From Caldicellulosiruptor kronotskyensis 2002 (GTDB lineage: Bacteria; Bacillota; Thermoanaerobacteria; Caldicellulosiruptorales; Caldicellulosiruptoraceae): DNA of 64,000 nucleotides. Position 1 is the stretch's first letter, and each line of letters begins with the position of its first letter. The notes beneath the pieces were generated by a model. That model ran no database searches. It was given only the letters and a program-made list of their open reading frames with translations, and was not told where the DNA came from. Below, piece after piece: positions 28,870 to 39,177 of this stretch. Position numbers and translations under genes: made by a program. The stretch lies in contig NC_014720.1 of the NCBI RefSeq assembly GCF_000166775.1, positions 1,358,501 to 1,422,500 on the forward strand, read 5' to 3'.

Positions 28870-29808
28870 ATGGAGAAAATACCTTTAATTGTTATTGCAG
28901 GACTTACTGCCACGGGGAAAACAGATGTTGCAGTGGAGCTGGCTCAGCTTGTAAATGGCGAGATTGTGTCTGCAGATTCGATGTGTGTATACAAGCTTAT
29001 GGATATTGGTACAGCAAAGCCTACAAAGGAGCAAAGAGAAGCTGTCAGACATCATGTTATTGATGTAGTATTTCCAGATGAGGACTATAATGTGGCGATG
29101 TTTCAAAAGGATGCAACGAATGCAATTTTTGATATTTATAAAAGAGGTAAGGTACCTTTACTTGTGGGCGGTACTGGCTTTTATATAAAGTCAGTTGTGG
29201 ACGATATTGAATTTCCTGAGATGGGGGATTCAAAACAAGTTAGAAAAAAGCTTTTTGATGAGCTTAATAATAAAGGCAATATGTATCTTTACGAACTTCT
29301 TAAAGAAATAGACAAAGATGCTGCAAATTCTGTTCATCCAAACAATGTAAAAAGGGTTGTAAGATATTTGGAAATTTATTTTTTGACTGGCAAAAAGCCA
29401 ACAGAGTTTTTAGATAAGGTAAGAAGGAAGGGAAGTGAAAAATATAATGTATTGTCGCTATGTTTTATAATGGAAAGAGAAGCTCTTTGGCAAAGAATTG
29501 ACCAGCGGGTTGAAAAAATGTTTGACATGGGACTTGTAGATGAAGTCAAAAAGCTTTTAGAGATGGGATATTCGAAGGATTTGAAATCTATGCAAGGGCT
29601 TGGATATAAGCAGGTGATACCGTATGTTGAAGGGAAGATTTCTTTGCAAGAGGCCAAAGAAGAACTTAAAATAAGGACAAGACAGTTTGCTAAAAGGCAG
29701 AGGATTTGGTTTAAATATCAGGGAGAATTTGTATTTTTGGATGTAACAGGTATGAGGTTTGAAGAAGTTGTGAAAAAATGTTTTGAACTTTGCAAAAGTG
29801 TGGTATAA
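28870..29808 (+). CDS. miaA: tRNA dimethylallyltransferase
   Basis: 312 aa. It transfers a dimethylallyl group to A37 of tRNAs reading UNN codons. P-loop GLTATGKT at the N-terminus; DSMCVYKLMDIGTAKPT and GGTGFYIKS are family signatures; the C-terminus has RTRQFAKRQRIWF. Its product is the substrate of MiaB in the same cluster. The ribosome site is weak (CAGGTGAAAG). Confidence 0.97.
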   Translation: MEKIPLIVIAGLTATGKTDVAVELAQLVNGEIVSADSMCVYKLMDIGTAKPTKEQREAVRHHVIDVVFPDEDYNVAMFQKDATNAIFDIYKRGKVPLLVGGTGFYIKSVVDDIEFPEMGDSKQVRKKLFDELNNKGNMYLYELLKEIDKDAANSVHPNNVKRVVRYLEIYFLTGKKPTEFLDKVRRKGSEKYNVLSLCFIMEREALWQRIDQRVEKMFDMGLVDEVKKLLEMGYSKDLKSMQGLGYKQVIPYVEGKISLQEAKEELKIRTRQFAKRQRIWFKYQGEFVFLDVTGMRFEEVVKKCFELCKSVV

Positions 29809-29872
29809 TTTAAGAAAAACATATAAAAATTATAATATAAAAAACTTTTAAGTTTGGGGAGGAATACATAAA

Positions 29873-30151
29873 GTGGCGAAAGGAAGTTTAAACTTGCAGG
29901 ACTTATTTTTAAACCAATTAAGAAAAGAAAAAGTAAATGTTACAATTTTCCTACTCAGCGGTTTTCAGTTAAAAGGTACTATCAAGGGTTTTGACAATTT
30001 TACATTGATTGTAGAGACTGACAATAACAAGCAACAACTAATTTACAAACACGCTATATCTTCAATCATGCCTTCAAAGCCAATAAACTATATGGCTCAG
30101 GCACAGAATAATCAACAAGCTTCTCAACAATCAAATAATAATCAAGGTTAA
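29873..30151 (+). CDS. hfq: RNA-binding protein Hfq
   Basis: 92 aa Sm-like hexamer. Sm1 is recognisable ([14 protein letters not shown]...[21 protein letters not shown]), and Sm2 has YKHAIS with the conserved Lys-His pair that binds U-rich RNA. The last ~20 residues are Gln/Asn-rich ([15 protein letters not shown]), a longer tail than in Bacillus. GTG start with GGGGAGG ten bases upstream. A strong terminator follows. Confidence 0.97.
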   Translation: MAKGSLNLQDLFLNQLRKEKVNVTIFLLSGFQLKGTIKGFDNFTLIVETDNNKQQLIYKHAISSIMPSKPINYMAQAQNNQQASQQSNNNQG

Positions 30152-30177
30152 GAGACAAAATAGAACGCACAATTTCA

Positions 30178-30222
30178 AAAGAAAGCTCATGAACGAGTGT
30201 TTCATGAGCTTTCTTTAATTTT
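30178..30222 (+). terminator. Intrinsic terminator after hfq
   Basis: AAAGAAAGCTCATGAA pairs with TTCATGAGCTTTCTTT (16 bp, perfect, 7-base loop), followed by AATTTTT. Confidence 0.88.
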
Positions 30223-30252
30223 TGACAATCAGAATTTAAAAGAGAGGTGCCA

Positions 30253-31533
30253 ATGATATTGAAGATAGATATCGACGGATTAAAAAAATTTTATAATTTT
30301 TCTTATGAATTACTAAGCTTAACAGAACAAGCTTTAGAAGATTTAAAAGAAAATTTTGAATTTGTAGAGCAAATAAAGTCATTCAATCAGTTAAAGGTTT
30401 TAAATGCTTTTCACATAAACAAACTTTCATACACACATTTGAATAAGACAGATGGATATGGGTACTCAGATAGCGGGCGAGATGTGACTGAAAAAATCTT
30501 TGCAAAAGTTTTCGGATGTGACGATGCACTTGTGCGAATCCAATTTATTTCTGGTACGCAGGCAATTGCAACAATGCTATTTGCTTTGCTCAGACCAGGT
30601 GATATCCTTCTTTCAATCAGCGGAAAACCATACGATACACTTCAAAAAGTAATAGGAATAAAAGAAGGTGGGCATGGAAATCTTATTGAGTACGGAATAA
30701 AATACCAGGAAATCGATTTGAAGGGTAATAGCTTTGACTTTGAAAAAATAGAAACTACTTTAAAAGAAAATTTTATAAAAGTAGTTTTTATTCAGCGTTC
30801 ACGAGGATATTCTCTCAGAAGTTCAATTTCAATTGAAAAGTTAGAAATGGTAATTAAGTATATAAAATCTATTTCTCCACAAACATTTGTTGTAGTTGAC
30901 AACTGTTACGGTGAATTTGTGGAAAAATTGGAACCAACCGAAATAGGAGCAGACTTGATAGCAGGTTCACTTATCAAAAATCCTGGTGGGACAATTGCTT
31001 CATGTGGCGGCTATATCGCAGGGAAAAAAGAACTTGTTGAAATGTGTGCAGACAGGCTGAATTCTCCCGGCATGGGGAAAGAAGTTGGGCCGTCTCTTGG
31101 ATTTAACAAAGAGATTTTACAAGGGCTTTTATTCTCACCATATCTTGTTGCTGAAAGCTTGAAAGTGGCTATGTTTGCTTCATATATAATGGAAAAGTTA
31201 GGATATGAAGTTTTTCCAAAATTTAATGAAAAAAGAACAGATATAATTCAGACAATTGTGTTTAAAAACGAATACGAACTTATAAGATTTTGTCAAGGGG
31301 TGCAAAAAGGCTGTCCTGTCGACAGCAATGTTTTGCCTGAACCTTGGGATATGCCGGGATATTCTCATAAAGTAATAATGGCAGCAGGCGGATTTGTACA
31401 GGGTACGTCTTTGGAACTTTCTTGTGATGCGCCAATCAGAGAGCCTTATGCCGCATACCTTCAAGGTAGTTCTTCATTTGAAACTGGACTTGTTGGGATT
31501 TTGCATGCTATAGAAAATATCAGGAGGATGTAA
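30253..31533 (+). CDS. Methionine gamma-lyase-like PLP enzyme (aluminium-resistance family)
   Basis: 426 aa PLP-dependent fold-type I protein related to B. subtilis YnbB, the gene that also follows hfq there. The PLP lysine is in AGSLIKNPGG, and GDILLSISGKPYDTL and VVDNCYGEFVE fit the Cys/Met-metabolism fold. The exact reaction of this family is not established; names such as methionine gamma-lyase or aluminium resistance are by homology only. The ATG at 30253 is preferred because AGAGAGG lies six bases upstream and abuts the alternative GTG at 30247. Its last codons form half of a palindrome with lexA. Confidence 0.85.
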   Translation: MILKIDIDGLKKFYNFSYELLSLTEQALEDLKENFEFVEQIKSFNQLKVLNAFHINKLSYTHLNKTDGYGYSDSGRDVTEKIFAKVFGCDDALVRIQFISGTQAIATMLFALLRPGDILLSISGKPYDTLQKVIGIKEGGHGNLIEYGIKYQEIDLKGNSFDFEKIETTLKENFIKVVFIQRSRGYSLRSSISIEKLEMVIKYIKSISPQTFVVVDNCYGEFVEKLEPTEIGADLIAGSLIKNPGGTIASCGGYIAGKKELVEMCADRLNSPGMGKEVGPSLGFNKEILQGLLFSPYLVAESLKVAMFASYIMEKLGYEVFPKFNEKRTDIIQTIVFKNEYELIRFCQGVQKGCPVDSNVLPEPWDMPGYSHKVIMAAGGFVQGTSLELSCDAPIREPYAAYLQGSSSFETGLVGILHAIENIRRM

Positions 31534-31552
31534 TTGCTACATCCTCCTGATA
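31518..31552. repeat. Perfect 15-bp palindrome across two convergent stop codons
   Basis: 31518-31532 (TATCAGGAGGATGTA) is the exact reverse complement of 31538-31552 with a 5-base loop. It contains the last five codons of both convergent genes, so both proteins end in IRRM. It would form a strong hairpin in either mRNA, but a U-tract is lacking. Confidence 0.85.
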
Positions 31553-32145
31553 AGTCCTATTACTTTGCCAAGGATTTTTACGTCTTTGACGATAATTGGT
31601 TCCATAGCCTTATTCTCTGGTTGAAGTCTTATATGGTCGTGTTCTTTATAGAATCTTTTTACTGTTGCTTCATCATCAATTAAGGCAACAACAATATCTC
31701 CATTTTCAGCTACATTTTGTCTTCTGACAATTATTATATCATTGTCGAAAATTCCTGCCTCAATCATGCTATCTCCCCTAACTCGGAGTAAGAATGCATC
31801 TTCTGTTCCAACAAGGTCGTACGGCAGGGTCATAGTTTCTTCTATATTTTCCACTGCTAAGATTGGTTCACCTGCTGTTACCTTTCCAACAAGAGGAAGT
31901 TGAACAACATTTCTGTGAACATAAAATTCTTCATCTACTATTTCTATGGCTCTTGGTTTGGATGGGTCGCGTCTAATATAACCTTTCTTTTCAAGTCGTG
32001 TCAGGTGACCATGGACTGTTGAGGTAGACTTCAGACCTGTTGCCTCACAAATTTCCCTCACCGCAGGAGGGTAGCCTTTTTCCTTGATTCTCTTTTTGAT
32101 AAACTCTAATATTTCCTCTTGCTTTTTTGTAAGCTGTTTTTTCAT
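31537..32145 (-). CDS. lexA: SOS repressor LexA
   Basis: 202 aa. An N-terminal winged helix ([26 protein letters not shown]) is followed by the S24 self-cleavage domain: cut site Ala91-Gly92 in KVTAGEP, Ser126 in GDSMIEAG and Lys163 in ATVKRF, spaced 37 as in E. coli. The start at 32145 uses AAGGGG on the minus strand; the 20 extra in-frame codons upstream look like leader. It converges on the methionine gamma-lyase-like gene with 3 bases between the stops. A promoter and possible self-operator lie just upstream. Confidence 0.97.
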   Translation of the reverse strand: MKKQLTKKQEEILEFIKKRIKEKGYPPAVREICEATGLKSTSTVHGHLTRLEKKGYIRRDPSKPRAIEIVDEEFYVHRNVVQLPLVGKVTAGEPILAVENIEETMTLPYDLVGTEDAFLLRVRGDSMIEAGIFDNDIIIVRRQNVAENGDIVVALIDDEATVKRFYKEHDHIRLQPENKAMEPIIVKDVKILGKVIGLIRRM

Positions 32146-32187
32146 AATACTTATTTCCCCTTCTTTAAGCATTATTATTTTGAGATA

Positions 32188-32216
32188 ATTATAACACAAA
32201 AACATACATTCTTCAA
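32188..32216 (-). promoter_or_regulatory. lexA promoter with SOS-box-like site
   Basis: On the minus strand: TTGAAG (32216-32211), 17-bp spacer and TATAAT (32193-32188). GAATGTATGTTT (32211-32200) inside the spacer resembles the Firmicute LexA box GAACNNNNGTTY with one mismatch, which would allow autorepression. Confidence 0.55.
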
Positions 32217-32267
32217 ACTTTTGTTTAGTATTTTAAGGCGGAAATTTATTTTAAAAGTAAAATAATT

Positions 32268-32298
32268 CTTGTATACAAGATACAATTTGTTTTATAAT
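32268..32298 (+). promoter_or_regulatory. pta-ackA promoter overlapping a perfect palindrome
   Basis: TTGTAT (32269-32274), 18-bp spacer and TATAAT (32293-32298). The -35 is embedded in CTTGTATACAAG (32268-32279), a perfect 12-bp palindrome, a possible operator for an unknown regulator. Confidence 0.55.
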
Positions 32299-32345
32299 AT
32301 ATAAGGTGCAATATGTCAAATAATAAACGAAAGGAGTATTAAAAA

Positions 32346-33344
32346 ATGGCATTTATTGATACAATCATAGAAAAAGCAAAATCAGATATAAAAACAATTG
32401 TACTACCCGAAAGCTACGAAGAAAGAAATTTAAAGGCTGCCTCTATAGCTTTGAAAGAAAAGATAGCTAAGATAGTTTTGATTGGCAAAGAAGATGAGAT
32501 AAAAAAAGAGGCAGCAAAGTTTGATGCAAATGTAGATGAAGCTATTTTTATTGACCCAGACAATTTTGATAGATTTGATGAATTTGTCAATGAATTTTAT
32601 GAACTAAGAAAAAACAAGGGTATAACACTGGAAGATGCAAAAAAGTTTATGAAAGACCCGATGTATTTTGGTGTTATGCTTGTGTACAAAGGTTTGGCAG
32701 ATGGTATGGTGTCTGGTGCTATTCACTCAACAGCAGATACATTAAGACCGGCTCTGCAGATATTAAAAACTGCACCTGGGGTAAAACTTGTTTCAAGCTT
32801 CTTTATTATGGTTGTACCAAACTGCGAATATGGTGAAAATGGAGTTTTTGTATATGCTGATGCAGGTTTGAATCCAAATCCAACAGCAGAAGAGCTTGCT
32901 GATATAGCTATTACATCTGCAAAGAGCTTTGAAGCTTTAGTTGGTAAAACTCCAAAAGTAGCAATGCTTTCATATTCAACCAAAGGTTCTGCAAAGTCTG
33001 AGATGGTTGACAAGGTTGTTGAGGCAACAAGGATTGCAAAAGAGAAAGCACCAGACATTTTAATAGATGGCGAACTTCAAGCAGACGCAGCAATAGTTCC
33101 TTCTGTTGCAAAGCTGAAAGCGCCAGGAAGTCCTGTTGCAGGGCAAGCAAATGTTCTAATCTTCCCTGATTTGGATGCTGGCAACATTGCATACAAACTT
33201 ACAGAAAGGCTTGCAAAAGCAGAAGCGTACGGACCTATTACCCAGGGAATAGCAAAACCTGTAAATGATTTGTCCCGAGGCTGCAAAGCTGAAGACATTG
33301 TGGGGGTTATTGCTATTACTGCTGTACAGGCTATGATGAAATAA
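32346..33344 (+). CDS. pta: Phosphate acetyltransferase
   Basis: 332 aa, the short (PTA_PTB domain only) form. It converts acetyl-CoA and phosphate to acetyl phosphate. Family blocks: VLPESYEERNLKAA, GMVSGAIHSTADTLRPALQI, MLSYSTKGSAKS, DGELQADAAIVP and NVLIFPDLDAGNIAYKL. AAAGGAG ribosome site. It is followed by ackA after 20-odd bases, the standard acetate-forming, ATP-yielding unit of fermenters. Confidence 0.97.
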   Translation: MAFIDTIIEKAKSDIKTIVLPESYEERNLKAASIALKEKIAKIVLIGKEDEIKKEAAKFDANVDEAIFIDPDNFDRFDEFVNEFYELRKNKGITLEDAKKFMKDPMYFGVMLVYKGLADGMVSGAIHSTADTLRPALQILKTAPGVKLVSSFFIMVVPNCEYGENGVFVYADAGLNPNPTAEELADIAITSAKSFEALVGKTPKVAMLSYSTKGSAKSEMVDKVVEATRIAKEKAPDILIDGELQADAAIVPSVAKLKAPGSPVAGQANVLIFPDLDAGNIAYKLTERLAKAEAYGPITQGIAKPVNDLSRGCKAEDIVGVIAITAVQAMMK

Positions 33345-33370
33345 ATTATTGATAGAAGGGGAATGTGGAA

Positions 33371-34570
33371 ATGAAGGTTTTAGTATTAAATTCAGGAAGT
33401 TCATCTTTAAAGTATCAATTTATTGATACTGATACGGAGGTTGCTCTTTGTAAAGGTGTTGTTGACAGGATTGGTTTGCCGGGGGCATTTATTAGACATC
33501 AAAAGAATGGTCAAGAGATTGTAAAAGAACAGGAAATAAATGATCACAATGTTGCTATTAAGCTTGTGTTAGAGATGCTTACACATGAAGAAGCTGGTAT
33601 TATCCATTCCATGGATGAAATTGATGCAATTGGTCACAGGGTTGTTCATGGCGGGGAATATTTTAGTGATGCGGTAATTGTCAATGAAGAGGTAAAGAAA
33701 GCAATAAGGGAATGTATTGAACTTGCGCCTCTTCACAATCCTGCTAATTTAATGGGGATTGAAGCATGTGAAAAAGAGATTCCTGGGAAACCTAATGTGG
33801 CTGTATTTGATACAGCATTTCATCAAACAATGCCAAGATATGCGTATATGTATTCGCTTCCATATGAGGTGTATGAAAAATATAAAATTAGAAAATATGG
33901 ATTCCATGGAACATCACACAAATATGTTGCAATTAAAGCTGCAGAGTACTTAAGAAGACCTCTTGAGGAGTTAAAACTTATAACATGTCATCTTGGAAAT
34001 GGTTCGAGTGTATGTGCAATAAAGTACGGAAAATCAGTTGATACAAGCATGGGATTTACTCCTTTGGCTGGTCTTGCAATGGGAACAAGAAGCGGAACAA
34101 TTGACCCTGCTGTGATACTCTATCTTATGGAAAAAGAAAAAATGGATGTAAAACAGATGAATGATTTTCTGAATAAAAAGTCGGGTGTGCTTGGTATATC
34201 AGGTGTGAGCAGTGACTTTAGAGATTTAGAAAAAGCTGCAAATGAGGGTAATGAAAGAGCACAGCTTGCAATTGACATGTTCTGTTACAGGGTTAAAAAG
34301 TATATTGGTGAGTACGCAGCAGTCTTGGGTGGAGTAGATGCAATAATATTTACTGCTGGAATAGGTGAAAATAACGCTCTTGTGAGAGATAAATGTTTGA
34401 CTGATTTAGAGTATATGGGTGTTCTGTACGATAGAGAAAGAAACTTCAATGTAGAAAAAGGCAAGGTTTTTGAAATAAACAAACCTGAGAGCAAGGTAAA
34501 GGTTTTAATAGTTCCTACAAATGAGGAACTTATGATTGCAAGAGAGACAAAAAGACTTCTTTCAAAATAA
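33371..34570 (+). CDS. ackA: Acetate kinase
   Basis: 399 aa. Acetyl phosphate and ADP give acetate and ATP. Motifs: [12 protein letters not shown] at the start, [25 protein letters not shown]-type loop [19 protein letters not shown] and the end [13 protein letters not shown]. The ATG at 33371 is preferred, with GAAGGGG nine bases upstream; a GTG six bases earlier is too close to that site. It forms a two-gene operon with pta. Confidence 0.98.
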   Translation: MKVLVLNSGSSSLKYQFIDTDTEVALCKGVVDRIGLPGAFIRHQKNGQEIVKEQEINDHNVAIKLVLEMLTHEEAGIIHSMDEIDAIGHRVVHGGEYFSDAVIVNEEVKKAIRECIELAPLHNPANLMGIEACEKEIPGKPNVAVFDTAFHQTMPRYAYMYSLPYEVYEKYKIRKYGFHGTSHKYVAIKAAEYLRRPLEELKLITCHLGNGSSVCAIKYGKSVDTSMGFTPLAGLAMGTRSGTIDPAVILYLMEKEKMDVKQMNDFLNKKSGVLGISGVSSDFRDLEKAANEGNERAQLAIDMFCYRVKKYIGEYAAVLGGVDAIIFTAGIGENNALVRDKCLTDLEYMGVLYDRERNFNVEKGKVFEINKPESKVKVLIVPTNEELMIARETKRLLSK

Positions 34571-34585
34571 GCTTTCATGAAAAAG

Positions 34586-34648
34586 ATAGGGGGTTGCAAA
34601 TATAAGAAGAAAAACAAAAGATTTTTATGCAACCCCCTATTGTTTATT
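34586..34648. terminator. Bidirectional terminator between ackA and desulfoferrodoxin
   Basis: ATAGGGGGTTGCA (34586-34598) pairs perfectly with TGCAACCCCCTAT (34628-34640) over a 29-base A-rich loop, followed by TGTTTATT. It lies between convergent genes. Confidence 0.72.
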
Positions 34649-35024
34649 ATTCTTTTTTCCACAATCCGTGTAAATTGCAGTATTCATACGCCACTACATT
34701 CTCAGCCGAGACCTCAAACAATGCCTTTGGTTCATCACCTGGTTTTAAATATTTTCTGTAGACTTTATCGTCGGCAATAAGTTCTATCCACATAATGTAG
34801 TGCTTTTCTTCCATTGGATGAGCAACTTCACCTACTTTGACCAAGATGCCCTCTTCTGTCTTTTCGATAACAGGGACATGCTTTTCTAAACTTGCATCAA
34901 CTGTGTTAGCTTCAAGCAGCGTCATAGGTTGTCCACAGCATACAAGCTGGCCACCACCCGCATACAAAACCTCTACTATGTTTCCACAGACTTCACATTT
35001 GTATACATTTCCTCTTTTAATCAT
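34647..35024 (-). CDS. dfx: Desulfoferrodoxin / superoxide reductase
   Basis: 125 aa. The N-terminal desulforedoxin-like rubredoxin centre has YKCEVCG and LVCCGQPM (Fe bound by four Cys). The C-terminal neelaredoxin domain carries the active Fe(His)4Cys ligands: [19 protein letters not shown] and YCNLHGLW. It reduces superoxide to peroxide without making oxygen, a typical anaerobe defence. GGGAGGG ribosome site on the minus strand. It is monocistronic, divergent from valS. Confidence 0.96.
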   Translation of the reverse strand: MIKRGNVYKCEVCGNIVEVLYAGGGQLVCCGQPMTLLEANTVDASLEKHVPVIEKTEEGILVKVGEVAHPMEEKHYIMWIELIADDKVYRKYLKPGDEPKALFEVSAENVVAYEYCNLHGLWKKE

Positions 35025-35108
35025 TGATTAAGACCCTCCCTTGTAAAAATTAATTTTTTAAATTACAATTACTTTATACCCACCAAATTAATATTCCTAA
35101 CACAAAGT

Positions 35109-35137
35109 TTGAAACAAAATTAAAATTGAAATAATAT
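35109..35137 (+). promoter_or_regulatory. valS promoter
   Basis: TTGAAA (35109-35114), 17-bp spacer and TAATAT (35132-35137). No T-box leader fits in the ~40 bases left before the gene, so tRNA-dependent control is unlikely. Confidence 0.5.
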
Positions 35138-35175
35138 AAAATATGAAATAAAAACATTTTAAGGGGGATGTGAAA

Positions 35176-37800
35176 GTGCAAAAAGTATATAATCCGAAAG
35201 AGGTAGAAGACAGGCTCTACAAAATGTGGCTTGATAAAAAGTATTTCCATGCAAAGATTGATTATTCAAAAAAACCTTTTACAATTGTTATTCCACCTCC
35301 AAATATTACAGGGCAGTTACATATGGGCCATGCACTGAACAATACCATCCAAGATATTCTTATTAGGTTCAAAAGAATGCAGGGATACTGTGCACTTTGG
35401 CTTCCTGGTACTGACCATGCAAGCATTGCAACAGAGGCAAAGATTGTTGAAAATATGAAAGAAGAAGGCTTAACGAAGGAGATGATAGGGCGAGAGAAAT
35501 TTTTAGAGCGTGCGTGGGAGTGGAAAAGAGTATATGGTGGCAGGATTATTGAACAACTCAAGAAACTGGGGGCATCTTGTGACTGGGACAGAGAAAGGTT
35601 CACAATGGACGAAGGACTTTCAAATGCTGTAAAAGAAGTTTTTGTAAGACTTTATGAAAAAGGACTTATATATAAAGGCGAGAGGATGATTAACTGGTGT
35701 CCAACCTGCCACACTACAATTTCTGATGCCGAAGTTGAATATGAAGAGAAAAAAGGAAAGCTCTACTATATAAAATACCCTGCAAAAGATAATTCGTACT
35801 ATGTGATTGTGGCTACAACAAGGCCTGAAACAATGCTGGGTGATACTGCCGTTGCAGTAAACCCTAATGACCAAAGATACAAGCATTTGATTGGGAAGAC
35901 AGTTGTGCTTCCTCTTGTGAATAGAGAAATACCAATAATTGCAGACGATTATGTTGACATGGAATTTGGAACAGGTGTTGTAAAGATAACTCCTGCCCAT
36001 GACCCGAACGACTTTGAGATTGGGCAAAAACACAACCTTCCAATGGTTCAGGTGATAGACACAAAAGGGTATATGAACGAAAATGCAGGAAAATATGCAG
36101 GGCAGGAGAGGTATGAAGCAAGAAAGAATATTGTAAAGGACTTAAAAGATCTTGGTCTTCTTGTGAAAGAAGAGGACTATACTCACAATGTGGGACACTG
36201 TTATAGATGTTCAACTGTAATAGAGCCTCTTGTCTCAAAACAGTGGTTTGTCAAGATGAAACCTTTAGCAGAGCCTGCAATAAAAGTTGTGAAGGAAGGA
36301 AAGATTAAATTTATACCTGAAAGATTTGAAAAGATATACTTTAACTGGATGGAGAATATAAAAGACTGGTGTATATCAAGACAGCTGTGGTGGGGGCACA
36401 GAATTCCTGCTTATTATTGCCGTGATTGCGAAAATATGATGGTCAGCAGAGAAGAAGTAAAGGTATGTTCAAAATGCGGTTCTACCAACGTGTATCAGGA
36501 TGAGGACACGCTTGACACTTGGTTTTCGTCTGCTCTGTGGCCATTTTCTACGCTTGGCTGGCCTGAGGAGACAGAAGACCTGAAGTATTTCTACCCAACA
36601 GATGTTTTGGTAACTGCATATGATATCATTTTCTTCTGGGTTGCAAGGATGATTTTTTCTGGTTTAGAGCATATGGGTAAAGAACCCTTTAAGTATGTTT
36701 TGATACACGGTATTGTAAGAGATGCTCAGGGGAGAAAGATGAGCAAATCCTTGGGCAATGGTATAGATCCCCTTGAGGTAATAGAAAAGTACGGTGCTGA
36801 CGCGCTCAGATTTACACTTGTCACTGGTATATCTCCTGGAAATGACACAAGATTTCATATGGAAAAGGTTGAAGCTAATAGAAACTTTGCAAACAAGATT
36901 TGGAATGCTGCAAGATTTGTGATCATGAACCTTGACATTGACACAAGTTTTAAACCTGATGAAAGCAAGTTTACATTTACCGAAAGATGGATTCTTTCCA
37001 GGCTTGATACACTTATCAGCGAAGTTACAGAAAACCTTGAAAAGTTTGAAATTGGGATTGCTGCTCAAAAGTTATATGACTTTATATGGGATGAATTTTG
37101 CGATTGGTATATTGAAATGTCTAAACCAATACTTTACAATAAAGAAGCCGAGAACAATAAAGAAGTTCAATATGTACTGTTGACAGTATTAACAAATGTT
37201 CTGAAACTATTGCATCCGTTTATGCCATTTGTAACAGAGGAAATTTATTTGAACCTTCCACATGTTGAAGAGAGTCTTGTGATAGCAACCTGGCCAAAGC
37301 CAAGGGGATATCAATTTACTGAAGACATTCAAATGGTTGAAAAACTTATAGAACTCATAAGAAGTCTGAGAAATTTGAGATTAGAGAAAAACATCAAGCC
37401 TGATATCAAGCCTAAGGTATATATAAAGACTGATGACCTTTCAATGGCAAATCAATTGAGCTTATGGGAGATTTACGTCAAAAGACTTGCAAATTTTGAT
37501 CAGGTTATAATCTCAAATGAAGCTCCAGAAGATAGCGTAGCTTTAGTACTGTCTTGGGGAGTTGCGTATGTGAAATTGAAAGAAATAGTTGATGTTCAAG
37601 CAGAGCTTAAAAGACTACTTGATGAAAAGGAAAGACTTTTAAAAGAGGTTGAGAGATCTGAGAAACTGCTGAACAATCAAAACTTTTTACAAAAAGCACC
37701 TGAAAAGGTTGTAAATGAAGAAAAAGAAAAATACGAGAGATACAAGCAGATGCTTCTTTCAGTTGTACAGCAGATAGAAAGATTAGAAAGTCTCAGGTGA
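35176..37800 (+). CDS. valS: Valyl-tRNA synthetase
   Basis: 874 aa class I synthetase. HIGH-type motif MGHALNN follows [10 protein letters not shown]. The CP1 editing domain has [15 protein letters not shown] and a Cys cluster ([26 protein letters not shown]). The KMSKS motif is [11 protein letters not shown]. The C-terminus has the anticodon domain and a Val-tRNA arm coiled coil (about 800-874). The GTG at 35176 is preferred because AAGGGGG needs spacing; a GTG six bases earlier is almost against it. folC overlaps or abuts downstream. Confidence 0.97.
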   Translation: MQKVYNPKEVEDRLYKMWLDKKYFHAKIDYSKKPFTIVIPPPNITGQLHMGHALNNTIQDILIRFKRMQGYCALWLPGTDHASIATEAKIVENMKEEGLTKEMIGREKFLERAWEWKRVYGGRIIEQLKKLGASCDWDRERFTMDEGLSNAVKEVFVRLYEKGLIYKGERMINWCPTCHTTISDAEVEYEEKKGKLYYIKYPAKDNSYYVIVATTRPETMLGDTAVAVNPNDQRYKHLIGKTVVLPLVNREIPIIADDYVDMEFGTGVVKITPAHDPNDFEIGQKHNLPMVQVIDTKGYMNENAGKYAGQERYEARKNIVKDLKDLGLLVKEEDYTHNVGHCYRCSTVIEPLVSKQWFVKMKPLAEPAIKVVKEGKIKFIPERFEKIYFNWMENIKDWCISRQLWWGHRIPAYYCRDCENMMVSREEVKVCSKCGSTNVYQDEDTLDTWFSSALWPFSTLGWPEETEDLKYFYPTDVLVTAYDIIFFWVARMIFSGLEHMGKEPFKYVLIHGIVRDAQGRKMSKSLGNGIDPLEVIEKYGADALRFTLVTGISPGNDTRFHMEKVEANRNFANKIWNAARFVIMNLDIDTSFKPDESKFTFTERWILSRLDTLISEVTENLEKFEIGIAAQKLYDFIWDEFCDWYIEMSKPILYNKEAENNKEVQYVLLTVLTNVLKLLHPFMPFVTEEIYLNLPHVEESLVIATWPKPRGYQFTEDIQMVEKLIELIRSLRNLRLEKNIKPDIKPKVYIKTDDLSMANQLSLWEIYVKRLANFDQVIISNEAPEDSVALVLSWGVAYVKLKEIVDVQAELKRLLDEKERLLKEVERSEKLLNNQNFLQKAPEKVVNEEKEKYERYKQMLLSVVQQIERLESLR

Positions 37801-37808
37801 TGTTAAAG

Positions 37809-39113
37809 ATGCTCATGACTTATGAACAAGCTTTAGATTTTATTCATTCAACCTATAAATTTGGTACAAAGCTTGGTCTTGAGAATATAACAAAACTTCT
37901 TGAGTTTATGGGGAATCCTCAAAAAGGGTTAAAGGTTATTCACGTTGCGGGCACGAATGGGAAAGGTTCCACATGTGCTTTTATAAATCAGATGTTGATT
38001 GAGGCAGGCTTTAGGGTGGGGCTTTATACCTCACCCTTTCTTGAATCTTTTAACGAGAGGATAAAACTCAACAATCAACCAATAGACAATCAAGAACTTG
38101 CCAGTATTACAGAGTTTGTAAAAGAAAGAATTGAAGAGATGATAAGACAAGGTTTTTCACATCCCACAGAGTTTGAGGTTGTAACTGCCATTGGTTTTGA
38201 GTTTTTTAAAAGAAAAAATGTAGACTTTGTTGTTCTTGAGGTTGGACTTGGTGGAAGATTTGATGCAACTAATGTAGTAGAAAACCCTGAAATTTGCGTA
38301 ATTACATCAATAGGTTTTGATCATATGGACATTTTAGGTTCAACAATTGAAAAAATTGCTTTCGAGAAGGCAGGAATAATAAAGCAAAATACCAAAGTAA
38401 TACTGGCACTTCAGCGATATGAAAAGGTAAAAGAGGTTATTTCGAAAGTGTGCAAGGAGCAAAATGCTCAGCTAATCGAGGTAGAAAGAAATTATCATGT
38501 ATTGAAGAACACACTGGAAGGAATTGTTTTTGATTGTGTTACTCCAAAAGGAATTTATAAAAATCTTGAGATTAAGCTACTTGGCACACATCAGGTAGAA
38601 AATGCTCTAAATTGTGTTTATGTGTATGAATGTTTGAAAGAAAAATATGACATAAAAACTGAAGCGTTAATAAAAGGGCTATTGAATGCTCGCTGGAACG
38701 GTCGGTTTGAGGTTTTGATAGATACACCTTTGGTTGTATTAGATGGTGCGCACAATGTAGATGGGATGAAAGTGCTTGTAGAAAACTGCAAAATATACTT
38801 AAATGATAAGAAGATTGTGGCTGTTGTAGGAATTTTAAAGGACAAAGAATATGAAAAGATGATTTCGTTGATAAAGAGTGTGGCGCAAAGGGTTATATTT
38901 ACTCTTGTTCCTTCCCAAAAGAGAGCTTTTTCTGAAAAAGAAGCTCTTGAGATTTCGCATAAGTGTGGTGTTGAGTTTGTACCAGATTTCAGAGAAGCAA
39001 TTAAATATGCATTAGGTTTGTGTAATGAAGATGATGCAGTCATAATTTGTGGTTCTTTATATCTTGTAGGGGCAGCAAGAGGTTTTCTGAAAAGCATGTT
39101 AAGTAGGTTGTAA
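37809..39113 (+). CDS. folC: Folylpolyglutamate synthase / dihydrofolate synthase
   Basis: About 434 aa Mur-ligase-family enzyme that adds glutamate to folates. P-loop HVAGTNGKGSTCAF near residue 50, then GLYTSPFLESFNERI and the family motif LEVGLGGRFDATNVV; DGAHNVDGMKVL is the C-terminal signature. Several start codons lie in frame (37797, 37800, 37809, 37815). I chose 37809 because AGGTGAT, a perfect anti-SD match, ends 8 bases before it inside the end of valS. The valS-folC pairing is common in Firmicutes. Confidence 0.95.
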   Translation: MLMTYEQALDFIHSTYKFGTKLGLENITKLLEFMGNPQKGLKVIHVAGTNGKGSTCAFINQMLIEAGFRVGLYTSPFLESFNERIKLNNQPIDNQELASITEFVKERIEEMIRQGFSHPTEFEVVTAIGFEFFKRKNVDFVVLEVGLGGRFDATNVVENPEICVITSIGFDHMDILGSTIEKIAFEKAGIIKQNTKVILALQRYEKVKEVISKVCKEQNAQLIEVERNYHVLKNTLEGIVFDCVTPKGIYKNLEIKLLGTHQVENALNCVYVYECLKEKYDIKTEALIKGLLNARWNGRFEVLIDTPLVVLDGAHNVDGMKVLVENCKIYLNDKKIVAVVGILKDKEYEKMISLIKSVAQRVIFTLVPSQKRAFSEKEALEISHKCGVEFVPDFREAIKYALGLCNEDDAVIICGSLYLVGAARGFLKSMLSRL

Positions 39114-39177
39114 TTATACAGCAATTGCTATAAAATATTAATACGAAGAAAATTAAAAGAAAGAGGTGTTGTCAGAA

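Noticed and set aside
35040-35170. T-box leader before valS
   Set aside because: The interval is AT-rich, has no T-box core sequence (such as TGGNACC) and no terminator stem.
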